Below are positions 1 through 7,185 of a DNA stretch of 36,267 bases, piece by piece (within the stretch, counting starts at the first letter, position 1; every line of letters starts with the position of its first letter). The DNA comes from an uncultured Prevotella sp. (GTDB lineage: Bacteria; Bacteroidota; Bacteroidia; Bacteroidales; Bacteroidaceae), in contig URDM01000022.1 in NCBI GenBank assembly GCA_900546575.1, positions 1-36,267 on the forward strand, given 5' to 3'. The notes beneath the pieces are model-generated. The model did not search any database. It saw only the letters and a list, made by a program, of their open reading frames with translations, and was not told where the DNA came from. The position numbers and the translations under genes are program-made.

Positions 1-1259
1 TCCTTGATTCTGCTTTCCAGAAGCGTCTGGGCTGCGGTATGAAGGTCGAAGGTGGAAAGCATTCCTTCCTCAAACTTACGGCTCGACATGTGATAGGCTA
101 TCGAATCAGAGGTTACCTTCTTCTGCATCTGATGCAATTCCTTGGCGTAGCCTTCCGCATCCATTATTGCCTGGGCTATTTGGTCGTGAAGCTTGCGACG
201 GGTTTCTTCGAGATTCACCTGAGCCAGTTGCCAGTTGTTGCGTGCCTTCTTCATACTGTGCCAACGGTCGCTATTATAAATAGGTATCGAAAGGGTCAAT
301 GCGAGATATTCGCCCCGATTATTGCGAAACTGTGAGGCAAACCCGTCGTATTGCCCTTTCTGAGAGAGATTCTTATAATAGTTGGTAGTGATACCACCAC
401 TGAGCGAGAGCGAGGGCAGCAATCTGCCCTTTGCTATCTTATAGTCATAACGTGCCCGCTCCACTTCATATTCAGCCGATTTCATATCGGGAGAGATATT
501 CAGGAAACTCTGATAGATAGTTTCAGAGTTTGGCTTGTCGCCTATAGGCCGCGAACTGAATGCAAACTTGTCGTTTGACTGGACATTCAACTTCAGTTCA
601 TCACCGACGGGATAATTCATCGCTGACTTCAAGGCTAGCAGACTCTGCCTTGCCATATTCTGCTGATGTGTAAGGCAGTATTCGTCTTCAGCCACCTGCG
701 ATTCCATCTGCACAACATCAGGTCGTCCTTTCTCGCCCAGTTCGTACTGGCGTTTAGTCTTAACCAGCATACGTCGGCTTTCGTCCAACTTCTCGCTTGC
801 AATCCGTATGCTTGCCTCAGCGTATGCTGCATCCACATATTTTTGCATCACGTCAATGGCTATATTGTCCTGTGCCTTCTGCATAGCCGTAGCAGAATAG
901 TCACGGCTCAACCTGGCCTGCTTGAAAGCATTGATTGTGGCGAAACCGTCAAACACATTCAGTTCGGCATAAAGCTGATAGTAGTTGTTGAATGTCGTCA
1001 CATTATTATATGTATTGGTTTCCGGGTCGATGTTTCGTCCCCAAGCATACTGCCCCTGCACTCCACCTGCGACGGTGGGCAAGAATGCGGCAACGGCATG
1101 ATGATAGTCTTGCTTGCGCTGGTGGGCATTGATAGTCTCACGCTTCACATCCGTGGCATGCCCTACGGCATACTTCATGCAGTCGTCAAGACTCCAACTC
1201 TGTGCCGAAACGCCAGATGCAAGAAGTATCCATCCTATCAGTATAATTATTCTTTTCAT
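1..1259 (-). CDS. TolC-family outer membrane efflux protein (3' end cut by window)
   Basis: I translated the minus strand from an ATG at 1259 and found an open frame of 419 codons running off the window edge. It begins with a signal peptide (MKRIIILIGWILLASGVSAQ) followed by WSLDDCMKYAV, the usual start of outer membrane efflux (OEP/TolC) proteins. Two long alternating helical and beta stretches follow, including the NxYYQLYAELNVFDG-type strand near residue 95 and a second copy of the pattern (LALTLSIPIYN) near residue 320. TolC-family proteins form the outer-membrane duct of tripartite efflux pumps; the membrane-fusion and inner-membrane partners would be expected downstream, outside the window. 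Typical family length is 430–490, so little of the C-terminus is missing. It is transcribed divergently from the ECF sigma operon. Substrate is unknown. Confidence 0.9.
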   Translation of the reverse strand, partial: MKRIIILIGWILLASGVSAQSWSLDDCMKYAVGHATDVKRETINAHQRKQDYHHAVAAFLPTVAGGVQGQYAWGRNIDPETNTYNNVTTFNNYYQLYAELNVFDGFATINAFKQARLSRDYSATAMQKAQDNIAIDVMQKYVDAAYAEASIRIASEKLDESRRMLVKTKRQYELGEKGRPDVVQMESQVAEDEYCLTHQQNMARQSLLALKSAMNYPVGDELKLNVQSNDKFAFSSRPIGDKPNSETIYQSFLNISPDMKSAEYEVERARYDYKIAKGRLLPSLSLSGGITTNYYKNLSQKGQYDGFASQFRNNRGEYLALTLSIPIYNSDRWHSMKKARNNWQLAQVNLEETRRKLHDQIAQAIMDAEGYAKELHQMQKKVTSDSIAYHMSSRKFEEGMLSTFDLHTAAQTLLESRIK

Positions 1260-1289
1260 AATCGTCCTCATTTTTATATAATAAGGACA

Positions 1290-1380
1290 ACGGCTGTGCC
1301 AAAGTTGTATTTGTGCTGATAATCAAGTGATTAGCATATAAACCTTATTAAATCTGTGTCCAATAATTAGACACAGCCGT
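1290..1380. promoter_or_regulatory. Nested inverted repeats in the tolC/sigma-factor divergent intergenic region
   Basis: CTGTGTC at 1354–1360 and GACACAG at 1370–1376 form a perfect 7-bp inverted repeat with a 9-nt AT-rich spacer, the shape of a dimeric regulator site. The right arm is also part of CACAGCCGT (1372–1380), which is the exact reverse complement of ACGGCTGTG at 1290–1298. The rest of 1260–1469 is AT-rich, and I could not place a convincing TAnnTTTG promoter for either gene. The operator role is inferred from position and symmetry only. Confidence 0.4.
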
Positions 1381-1469
1381 CAAATTTTTGGACAAAGAAT
1401 TTCACACCTTCATTTTTACTTTTCATCATTATCGAGGTCAAATAGATGTAACAGATAGAAGTTGATGCT

Positions 1470-2009
1470 ATGACGATAAATGATAATGATATAATAGAAA
1501 CACTGAACGAAAGCCGGGAGACGGGCTTCAGGATGCTTCTGAACAAGTATCAGGAGCCTGTCTACTGGCACATCCGCCGACTGGTGGTCTCGCACGATGA
1601 TGCTCAGGATGCCACACAAGAGACGTTTATTAAGACGTTCCGCTCGCTCGGACAGTTTCGTGGCGACAGTTCCTTGCGCACATGGCTGTATCGCATTGCT
1701 ACCAACGAGGCACTGCGACTAATAAGCAAGCGTCGGCAGGAGACGGTTTCGCTCGATTCGCTTACGACAGGGGTGGACATCATTGCTGCCGACAACTACA
1801 TTGATTATGCCGACAAGCTGGCGGTGAAACTGCAAAAGGCAATTCTGACATTACCACCCAAACAGCAGTTGGCTTTCAACCTGCGCTACTATGACGAACT
1901 TGGTTTTGACGAGATAGCCAAGATAGCCGACTCTACTGCCACAAGCATCAAGGCAAGCTATCATGTTGCCAAAGAGAAAATAATAAAGTATATGAACTCA
2001 AACGATTAA
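1470..2009 (+). CDS. ECF-type RNA polymerase sigma factor (sigma-70 family)
   Basis: The 179-residue product has the two-domain layout of extracytoplasmic-function sigma factors. Region 2 (about residues 22–85) contains DAQDATQETFIKTFRSL and GDSSLRTWLYRIATNEAL, which contact core polymerase and the -10 element. Region 4 (about 120–175) contains LPPKQQLAFNLRYYDELGFDEIA followed by the recognition helix STATSIKASYHVAKEKI. Length is normal for the family. The next gene starts 4 nt downstream and looks like its membrane-bound regulator, and a small periplasmic protein follows, so the three probably sense the state of the envelope. ECF factors are normally autoregulated, but I cannot recognise the target promoter here. 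Confidence 0.93.
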   Translation: MTINDNDIIETLNESRETGFRMLLNKYQEPVYWHIRRLVVSHDDAQDATQETFIKTFRSLGQFRGDSSLRTWLYRIATNEALRLISKRRQETVSLDSLTTGVDIIAADNYIDYADKLAVKLQKAILTLPPKQQLAFNLRYYDELGFDEIAKIADSTATSIKASYHVAKEKIIKYMNSND

Positions 2010-2013
2010 GGAT

Positions 2014-2370
2014 ATGGATAAGAATTTCGATTTCAACCAAGTGGGCAAACGCATGCCGTACGCTACTCCTGACGATTTCTTCGCCAAGATGCAGAGCAAC
2101 ATCCTTGATGCCGTACAAGATAGCACCACGAAGAATACAGACTCTAAAGCGAAGAAACGTCAAGTCCGTAAGTGGCTTTGGCCCGTATCGCTGTCGGCAG
2201 CTGCTGCTGTAGCCGCAATGTTTGTCATCAACATGCACTTCTTTGCTCCCAAGCCGTCAGCGGCTTCAAATGATATGCTGGAGGTAGAACAGGCGTTCGC
2301 CCAACTCTCGGATGGCGACCAGGCTTTTATTCTGGATGTATATCAGGATGATGTGTTCATCAACAATTAA
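2014..2370 (+). CDS. Putative membrane-anchored anti-sigma factor
   Basis: A 118-residue protein with a soluble N-terminus (residues 1–53, with PYATPDDFFAKMQ), one transmembrane helix (about 54–75, WLWPVSLSAAAAVAAMFVIN) and a short acidic periplasmic tail. The layout of cytoplasmic part, single helix and periplasmic tail, directly behind an ECF sigma gene (4-nt gap), is that of an anti-sigma factor. The P-Y-x-T/A-P-x-x-F-F motif is common in small Bacteroidota proteins in this position. There is no Cys/His zinc-anti-sigma motif, so the binding mode is not predictable. Function rests on position and topology; a different small membrane protein remains possible. Confidence 0.65.
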   Translation: MDKNFDFNQVGKRMPYATPDDFFAKMQSNILDAVQDSTTKNTDSKAKKRQVRKWLWPVSLSAAAAVAAMFVINMHFFAPKPSAASNDMLEVEQAFAQLSDGDQAFILDVYQDDVFINN

Positions 2371-2407
2371 GTCAATAAATGTATAACATAAATAAAAATC
2401 ACAGATT

Positions 2408-2899
2408 ATGAAAAAGATTTTCAACGTAATGATGCTGGTCATCGCAATGACGATGTTCACCGTCAATTCTTTCGCTCAGGCTCCCAACAATAAGCAGCGC
2501 CTAACACGCGAGCAACTCTCAGAAAAGCAGGCTAAGTATATAGCCAATGACCTTGCTCTTGACGACGAGACTACAGCCAAGTTCATTAACACCTATACAC
2601 AATGCCAGAAGGAGATTTGGGCTCTTGGTCCGCGTCCTCGTCGCAATGGCAATAACAATGAGGAGCAAATTGGGCAGAACATCAAGAAGCGCTTCGAAAT
2701 GAGCGAGAAGATTCTCGACATCCGACAGAAGTATTATAAGGAATACTCGAAGTTTATGACGCAGAAGCAGATTCAGCGTGTATACGAAATTGAGAAGAAC
2801 ATGATGAAGCGATTCGCTCAGCGTAAGGGCAAGAACGGACAACGCCCTATGCGCGGTAAACATGAACAACGCTTAATGGATAAGAACTCTACAAAATAA
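2408..2899 (+). CDS. Small periplasmic Spy/CpxP-like helical protein
   Basis: The 163-residue product has a clear signal peptide (MKKIFNVMMLVIAMTMFTVN, cleavage after SFAQ). The mature part is highly charged and mostly helical: LTREQLSEKQAKYIANDLAL near residues 32–53, then a long amphipathic helix around 85–140 with FMTQKQIQRVYEIEKN. The pattern of short LTxxQ-like segments resembles Spy/CpxP-type periplasmic chaperone and stress proteins and uncharacterised Bacteroidota homologues. The tail (residues 138–163) is rich in Lys, Arg and Gly. It lies 37 nt behind the putative anti-sigma gene and is probably co-transcribed, possibly as its ligand or as a regulon output. This is a family-level resemblance, not a firm assignment. 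Confidence 0.65.
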   Translation: MKKIFNVMMLVIAMTMFTVNSFAQAPNNKQRLTREQLSEKQAKYIANDLALDDETTAKFINTYTQCQKEIWALGPRPRRNGNNNEEQIGQNIKKRFEMSEKILDIRQKYYKEYSKFMTQKQIQRVYEIEKNMMKRFAQRKGKNGQRPMRGKHEQRLMDKNSTK

Positions 2900-2917
2900 A
2901 AAATAGTAGGTTGGTCG

Positions 2918-2945
2918 TTGATTTGAAACTAATTTTGTACCTTTG
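2918..2945 (+). promoter_or_regulatory. Bacteroidetes-type promoter for tRNA-Arg
   Basis: TTG at 2918–2920, a 17-nt spacer and TACCTTTG at 2938–2945 match the Bacteroidetes -33/-7 consensus (TTTG…TAnnTTTG). The -7 element sits 32 nt before the tRNA 5' end, leaving room for a short leader. Confidence 0.75.
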
Positions 2946-2977
2946 CATCTGCTTGCTAAAGAGTAAGCAGACATAAA

Positions 2978-3051
2978 GGTCCCGTAGCTTAGCTGAATAG
3001 AGCGTCAGATTCCGGTTCTGAAGGTCTTGGGTTTGAATCCCAACGGGATCA
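2978..3051 (+). tRNA. tRNA-Arg (anticodon CCG)
   Basis: The sequence folds as a full cloverleaf of 74 nt. The acceptor stem is GGTCCCG with CGGGATC (one G·U), the D stem GCTT/GAGC, and the anticodon stem TCAGA/TCTGA around the loop TTCCGGT, giving anticodon CCG (reads CGG, Arg). The T stem is TTGGG/CCCAA around TTTGAAT, and the discriminator base is A3051. CCA is not encoded (CTGG follows). A promoter lies just upstream and an intrinsic terminator just downstream. Its 3' half is duplicated 109 bp further on. Confidence 0.96.
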
Positions 3052-3095
3052 CTGGAAAAAAGGAGAGTCATGTGTTGGCTCTCCTTTTTGCTTAT
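3015..3095 (+). repeat. 81-bp direct repeat, copy 1 (tRNA-Arg 3' half plus terminator)
   Basis: This 81-bp segment runs from the anticodon loop to just past the terminator. It is repeated at 3124–3204 with an exact 109-bp offset and a single difference (T3071 versus C3180), which falls in the terminator loop. Only 28 bp separate the copies. Confidence 0.95.
3056..3089 (+). terminator. Intrinsic terminator of tRNA-Arg
   Basis: A 9-bp stem, GGAGAGTCA (3062–3070) with TGGCTCTCC (3076–3084), has a 5-nt loop and one T·G pair. It is flanked by A6 on the left and T5 on the right, so it could work in both directions. Confidence 0.92.
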
Positions 3096-3123
3096 ATGAG
3101 CAGAAAGATCTGGTTGAGAAAAA

Positions 3124-3160
3124 GTTCTGAAGGTCTTGGGTTTGAATCCCAACGGGATCA
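3124..3160 (+). pseudogene. Duplicated tRNA-Arg 3' half (no 5' half)
   Basis: Bases 3124–3160 repeat the tRNA from the last loop base of the anticodon arm through the T arm and acceptor 3' strand to the discriminator A, with no mismatch. The D arm and the 5' acceptor strand are absent, so it cannot fold as a tRNA. This is the part of a tRNA gene that integrases of islands and phages usually use as attachment site, which suggests an att-type scar. Replication slippage is the alternative. Confidence 0.85.
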
Positions 3161-3164
3161 CTGG

Positions 3165-3198
3165 AAAAAAGGAGAGTCACGTGTTGGCTCTCCTTTTT
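3165..3198. terminator. Duplicated, bidirectional intrinsic terminator
   Basis: This second copy of the GGAGAGTCA/TGGCTCTCC hairpin keeps its full stem and has A6/T5 flanks. On the minus strand it is the first strong terminator beyond the metalloprotease stop at 3421, so it may also end the long minus-strand operon, leaving a 3' UTR of about 220 nt. Confidence 0.75.
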
Positions 3199-3204
3199 GC
3201 TTAT

Positions 3205-3420
3205 CGAATGGTATGGGGGAGTGCAGACCTTTATGTGGATGTGTGAAGACAACATCGTGGAAGTACCATTCGACAAGGAATTCTAAAAAGGGCGATAGAT
3301 AACAATAAACTACGCTCCGCAGAGTATGCTACTTTAATGGAGACGTATCTCGAATGGTATCCAAAAAGTCAACAATACAAGCCACTATGTTGCCCGCGTT
3401 ACTGGGCAATATAAAGACAA
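3205..3420. other. Gene-free segment with coding-like debris
   Basis: No intact gene is present. On the plus strand two short frames look protein-like but lack starts or are cut. One ends MCEDNIVEVPFDKEF then stop at about 3286. The other, at about 3260–3413, carries LMETYLEWYPKSQQYKP and ends at a TAA. TCGAATGGTAT occurs at 3204–3214 and 3350–3360, with its inverse TACCATTCGA at 3263–3272. A 6-bp hairpin (TTGCCC/GGGCAA) lies at 3390–3409 without a T tract. I read this as remains of genes lost beside the tRNA scar. Confidence 0.4.
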
Positions 3421-5901
3421 CTACTCCTCCATGAACATACGGCATGGACTGTATTTGTTTGGATTGATGAGAAACTCCTCTTCATCGATACCCATCTTTG
3501 ACATTGCGTCAGAAGAAGAACTGGATGACTTCTGAGGAGCAAGTCCGGTGAGGATGATGCGTATCTGCTCATCGAGATCCTTGTAATGAGCACGTGTGTC
3601 GGCATCAGATGTCTTGGCATTCTGCACCATAGAGCGTATGCTCTTGAGGGCAGCATAGGCATACGGACGCTGGTCTTCCACCATAGTCACACGCCATGCT
3701 CTTGCGAAATTGCTGACAGCACGACGCTGAATGTGCTTAGTATAGTTGGACACCTTGGCTCCAGTCTTTGTAGAACGGAAGAGATAACTGAGGAGTTCGT
3801 TGACATAATCCATTGGCTTGTAGCTGTCCTGGAGATAGCAATGCTTACTGATGAGATTGAGAGTCATAGCTGAAGTGAGAGCATCGAGTGTGCGGTCCAC
3901 GATAGGATAGACAGCATTCTCAGGCACGCGGTTGAGTCTGCGGGCGAAAGGTTGGTTCCAAAGCCATGCTGGTTCTACAATCATATTCTCATTGAGCCAT
4001 GCCAATGCGCGACGCTGCACATCCTTTCCTACTGGTGTATATACAGGTCCATCCTGGTCAGCGCTCTTGTAATCATGATATACACCGCTGATGTTCTTCT
4101 GTACATGACCGTAGAAGCGTCCCATCTGATTGATTACATTCTTGTATGCAAACTTGAGATTGGCATCCATATCAGCCTCCTCATAGTTCCATTTCTGGAT
4201 GTTTGCCATGACGCGCTTGAGGTTCTTCACACCGTAGGTGCTTGCCTTCATGGCATCATCGCCGAGGTCTTCTGTCTGTGCCTGAGGGTCATTGTCAGTG
4301 CCTTCACCACCAAACCAGTAGCGTGGACTCTCCTTGAGCTTATTGATAATCATATTGTTGAGAGTCAGGCGCTCGTCGCGTTCGCCCTTGGAATCAGGGA
4401 AATAGCGGTAGCCCCATTCTATTGCCCACTTATCATAGTCATTGATACGAGGGAAGAGACCAGCGTATGTCACTCCGTCTTCTGGCTGAGCAACATAGTT
4501 GAATCGGGCATAGTCCATGATGGAAGCCGTGTGTCCATGCTCTTCGAGCCATTCCTTGTCACGGAGTTTCTCCACAGGAGTGGCATGGCTCGCACCCATA
4601 TTATGACGCAATCCGAGGGTATGACCTATCTCATGAGATGACACAAAGCGGATGAGTTGCCCCATCAGTTCATCGTCGAAGACAGGCTTCTGTGCGCGTT
4701 TATCCACAGCACCTACTTGTGTCTGGTACCATGCGTGGAGCAACTGCATCACATTGTGGTACCAACCTACGTGGCTTTCGATGATTTCTCCAGAACGAGG
4801 GTCGCTGACATGTGGTCCATAGGCATTGCTTATGTCGCTTGCGAGATAGCGTATTACGGAGTAGCGAGCATCTTCAAGGCTCATGGTAGAGTCGTTAGGC
4901 CATTCCTTAGCACAGATAGCATTCTTGAATCCCGCCTTTTCAAATGCCGCATTCCAGTCGTTTACGCCAGCGATGAGATAAGGCACCCATTTCTTAGGTG
5001 TAGCAGGGTCAATGTAATATACTATCTGCTTGACAGGCTCCACGAGTTCGCCTCGGCGATAAGCCTCGATATCCTTAGGCTCCAGTCTCCATCTGGAGAT
5101 GACCTGACGGCGCTTCACCTGCTGCTGATCGTCACCGAAGTCGGTAAATTCCTCTGTGAAATAGCCTACACGAGGGTCGTAGGAACGACAAGCCATAGGC
5201 TCTTTAGGCAGAAGGACGAAGGAAGTGTTGACCTTTAGCGTGATGTTTCCCGTGATTTTGCCTGCAGGTATGCGAGTGCTTGCCTTCGAACCGTAGGTCT
5301 TTATGGTGACAATCTCGGTGTTGATAGGGAATGTGCTGATGCGCTCGATGTAGGAGAGGTCCTTCTTGAAAGCAGTCACTCCGAGTGCCGACTTGCTGCT
5401 TTCCTCAAGAGAGAGGACGGCATTGTCGGAATTAAACATATTTGTGACGTTGATACTGTAGAACTTCACTCCGGTGGAGTCTGTCAGCGTAGAGTCTATT
5501 TTGGTGGCATAGACGATAGGATCCTGGGTACAGTTGGCTACAGCAGTAGCAATCTTGTCATCACTCTTGACGCGTATGTCATAGAGATGAGCACGCAGGA
5601 GCATCTGCTTGTTGTTCTTTTCCCAGTAGAGCACCTGCTCATTGGCCAGTTCTCCGCCATATACTCCAGCATCCACAGGTGTGGAAACATAGCGTGTGGT
5701 GGTGAGAAAGAGTCTGCCGAGAAGTGAGTCTGGTATCTGGAAGTAATAGTTGTCCTTATGCTTCTGCACATTGAAGAGACCTTTTACTGCCGGTTGTCTT
5801 ACTTCTTTCTTTACGGGCTTGGTGACCTTTGATTTCTTTCTTGCCTGTGCTCCTGGGCATATCATTGCTGCCATGCACACAATTAACAAATGTTTTTTCA
5901 T
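3421..5901 (-). CDS. Secreted zinc-dependent metalloprotease (metzincin-type, DUF5117/DUF5118 family)
   Basis: I start it at the ATG at 5901 (MKKHLLIVCMAAMICPGAQA, a signal peptide); the frame extends upstream to 5955 but would bury the signal. The 826-residue product has the full metzincin zinc motif HEIGHTLGLRH at residues 423–433, with H423, H427 and H433 as zinc ligands and E424 as catalytic base. A Met-turn follows (SIMDY, M462). The N-terminal part (about 60–200) and the part before the motif match the large secreted Bacteroidota proteases with DUF5117/DUF5118 domains. The gene is last in the SusCD operon, 66 nt after the LRR gene. It probably degrades a protein substrate in the periplasm or at the surface and feeds the receptors; the substrate is unknown. 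Confidence 0.88.
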   Translation of the reverse strand: MKKHLLIVCMAAMICPGAQARKKSKVTKPVKKEVRQPAVKGLFNVQKHKDNYYFQIPDSLLGRLFLTTTRYVSTPVDAGVYGGELANEQVLYWEKNNKQMLLRAHLYDIRVKSDDKIATAVANCTQDPIVYATKIDSTLTDSTGVKFYSINVTNMFNSDNAVLSLEESSKSALGVTAFKKDLSYIERISTFPINTEIVTIKTYGSKASTRIPAGKITGNITLKVNTSFVLLPKEPMACRSYDPRVGYFTEEFTDFGDDQQQVKRRQVISRWRLEPKDIEAYRRGELVEPVKQIVYYIDPATPKKWVPYLIAGVNDWNAAFEKAGFKNAICAKEWPNDSTMSLEDARYSVIRYLASDISNAYGPHVSDPRSGEIIESHVGWYHNVMQLLHAWYQTQVGAVDKRAQKPVFDDELMGQLIRFVSSHEIGHTLGLRHNMGASHATPVEKLRDKEWLEEHGHTASIMDYARFNYVAQPEDGVTYAGLFPRINDYDKWAIEWGYRYFPDSKGERDERLTLNNMIINKLKESPRYWFGGEGTDNDPQAQTEDLGDDAMKASTYGVKNLKRVMANIQKWNYEEADMDANLKFAYKNVINQMGRFYGHVQKNISGVYHDYKSADQDGPVYTPVGKDVQRRALAWLNENMIVEPAWLWNQPFARRLNRVPENAVYPIVDRTLDALTSAMTLNLISKHCYLQDSYKPMDYVNELLSYLFRSTKTGAKVSNYTKHIQRRAVSNFARAWRVTMVEDQRPYAYAALKSIRSMVQNAKTSDADTRAHYKDLDEQIRIILTGLAPQKSSSSSSDAMSKMGIDEEEFLINPNKYSPCRMFMEE

Positions 5902-5967
5902 TTGTTTGGTTTTAGAGTTGTTAATATTTTCTTCAGCCGTTGACGTGGCTGACACGGTGACTTAATG

Positions 5968-7110
5968 CTATTTACTATACTTCTTGCCTCCGATGATGCG
6001 GATGCCAGTGCCGTTATAAGGCAGGCCTGTAATGCTGTATGCCTTGCCATTAGCGGAAGAAGAGACGATGGACTTGATGCCGGTAGCAACAAATTCCTCC
6101 ACGTCTGTGAAGCCTGCATTTTCATAGTCAGCCTTGTTACCAGAAAGAACGTAGCACTTCTTCTTGTAGAGAGAATTCAGAGCACTGCTTCCGAGCTCAG
6201 GAAGCTTGCAGAAATAGCGGGAATACTGCGCATTGGTGCAGCTGTAGAAGGCTTTCTTTTGCAGTTGCTTTACAGAAGCCGGAAAGATGAATGCCACAGC
6301 CTTTGCATACTGGCAACCGCACTCCTGGATAGTCTCAAGCGATGTGCAGGTGCTGAAATCAAGCACAAGATTGTAGCCTTCAGTCTTTGCGCTGTTCTTG
6401 GAGAGATTGAGAAAGGCACGATTGCCTATGGTCTTGAGAGCAGTGCAGCCTTTGAGATTGAGGGCAGTGCATTCATAACTCTGGTAGAAAGCACGATCAC
6501 CAATGGATTCCAAGGCAGAGCATCCTTCGAGATTGATGGTCTTTGCGCCCGTCTGTCCGAAGCCGTATTCCCCTATGGACTTGAGATTTGCATGACCTGA
6601 AAGGTCTATTTCTGTGATTTTATCGCAAAATTCGAAAGCATAATCCTTGATAGTCTCAAGATTAGAGCAATTAGAGAAATCGACTGTCTCCAATTGTGAC
6701 TTGCCTGAATTGTAGAAAGCGTGTGAACCCACAGAAGTCATGGTAGCCGGGAAGATTATCTTCTTCAGCGGAATGATGGCATCATCATTGTCCTTCTTCT
6801 GGAAGACATTGGCAGGAAACTCATTAGCAGGGTACTCTATCGTGGTTTCGCCTACTGTCTCGGAGTAAGCGACGATGTTGGCATCCTTGAGGTCGAGCGT
6901 CTCTACCTTCATATTCTGGCGGATGAAGGCTATGTCAGCCTTGTTGATATTGCCGGTCAAGGTGAGGTCGATGACATTGAGGTCATCACCTTTGATGAGT
7001 GTGGAGAGGGTGCCTGCTGTCTCCACATTGACGGTCTTTGTCTCGGCTTTGGCTGTAAATGCCATGAGCGCGAATGCGATGATGAGTAGATGTTTACATT
7101 TCATAAGCAT
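5968..7110 (-). CDS. BspA-like leucine-rich-repeat (LRR_5) secreted protein
   Basis: The 380-residue protein starts MLMKCKHLLIIAFALMAFTAKA; the second Met (7104) would give an equally good signal peptide. From about residue 110 to 310 it has roughly 23-residue repeats of the BspA type, for example LESIGDRAFYQS, LKTIGNRAFLNLS and VKQLQKKAFYSC. The tail (about 345–380) has AYSITGLPYNGTGIRIIGGKKY, a short strand-rich ending seen on many secreted Prevotella proteins. BspA-like proteins bind host proteins or other bacteria in oral Bacteroidota. Its place between the PKD-like lipoprotein and the metalloprotease suggests a substrate-binding accessory of this operon, which is not typical of such loci. 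The binding partner is unknown. Confidence 0.82.
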   Translation of the reverse strand: MLMKCKHLLIIAFALMAFTAKAETKTVNVETAGTLSTLIKGDDLNVIDLTLTGNINKADIAFIRQNMKVETLDLKDANIVAYSETVGETTIEYPANEFPANVFQKKDNDDAIIPLKKIIFPATMTSVGSHAFYNSGKSQLETVDFSNCSNLETIKDYAFEFCDKITEIDLSGHANLKSIGEYGFGQTGAKTINLEGCSALESIGDRAFYQSYECTALNLKGCTALKTIGNRAFLNLSKNSAKTEGYNLVLDFSTCTSLETIQECGCQYAKAVAFIFPASVKQLQKKAFYSCTNAQYSRYFCKLPELGSSALNSLYKKKCYVLSGNKADYENAGFTDVEEFVATGIKSIVSSSANGKAYSITGLPYNGTGIRIIGGKKYSK

Positions 7111-7185
7111 TTCTCGTGTTTATTATTTATATTATTTGGATTATCAATATCTGCCGATTACGCAGTGGATATGATGGCTGGTTAC

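Noticed and set aside
666..1319. 217-residue plus-strand open frame
   Set aside because: It is the antisense shadow of the TolC-family gene, whose minus-strand frame has a signal peptide and family motifs; the plus frame is rich in Cys, His and Ile without pattern.
3027..3302. Plus-strand frame through the tRNA repeat and a matching minus-strand frame (2889–3276)
   Set aside because: They are translations of the tRNA and terminator duplicated in tandem; the repeated peptide comes from the repeat, not from a gene.
3952..5238. Two plus-strand frames of 229 and 193 residues
   Set aside because: They lie inside the metalloprotease gene on the opposite strand, which carries the full zinc motif.
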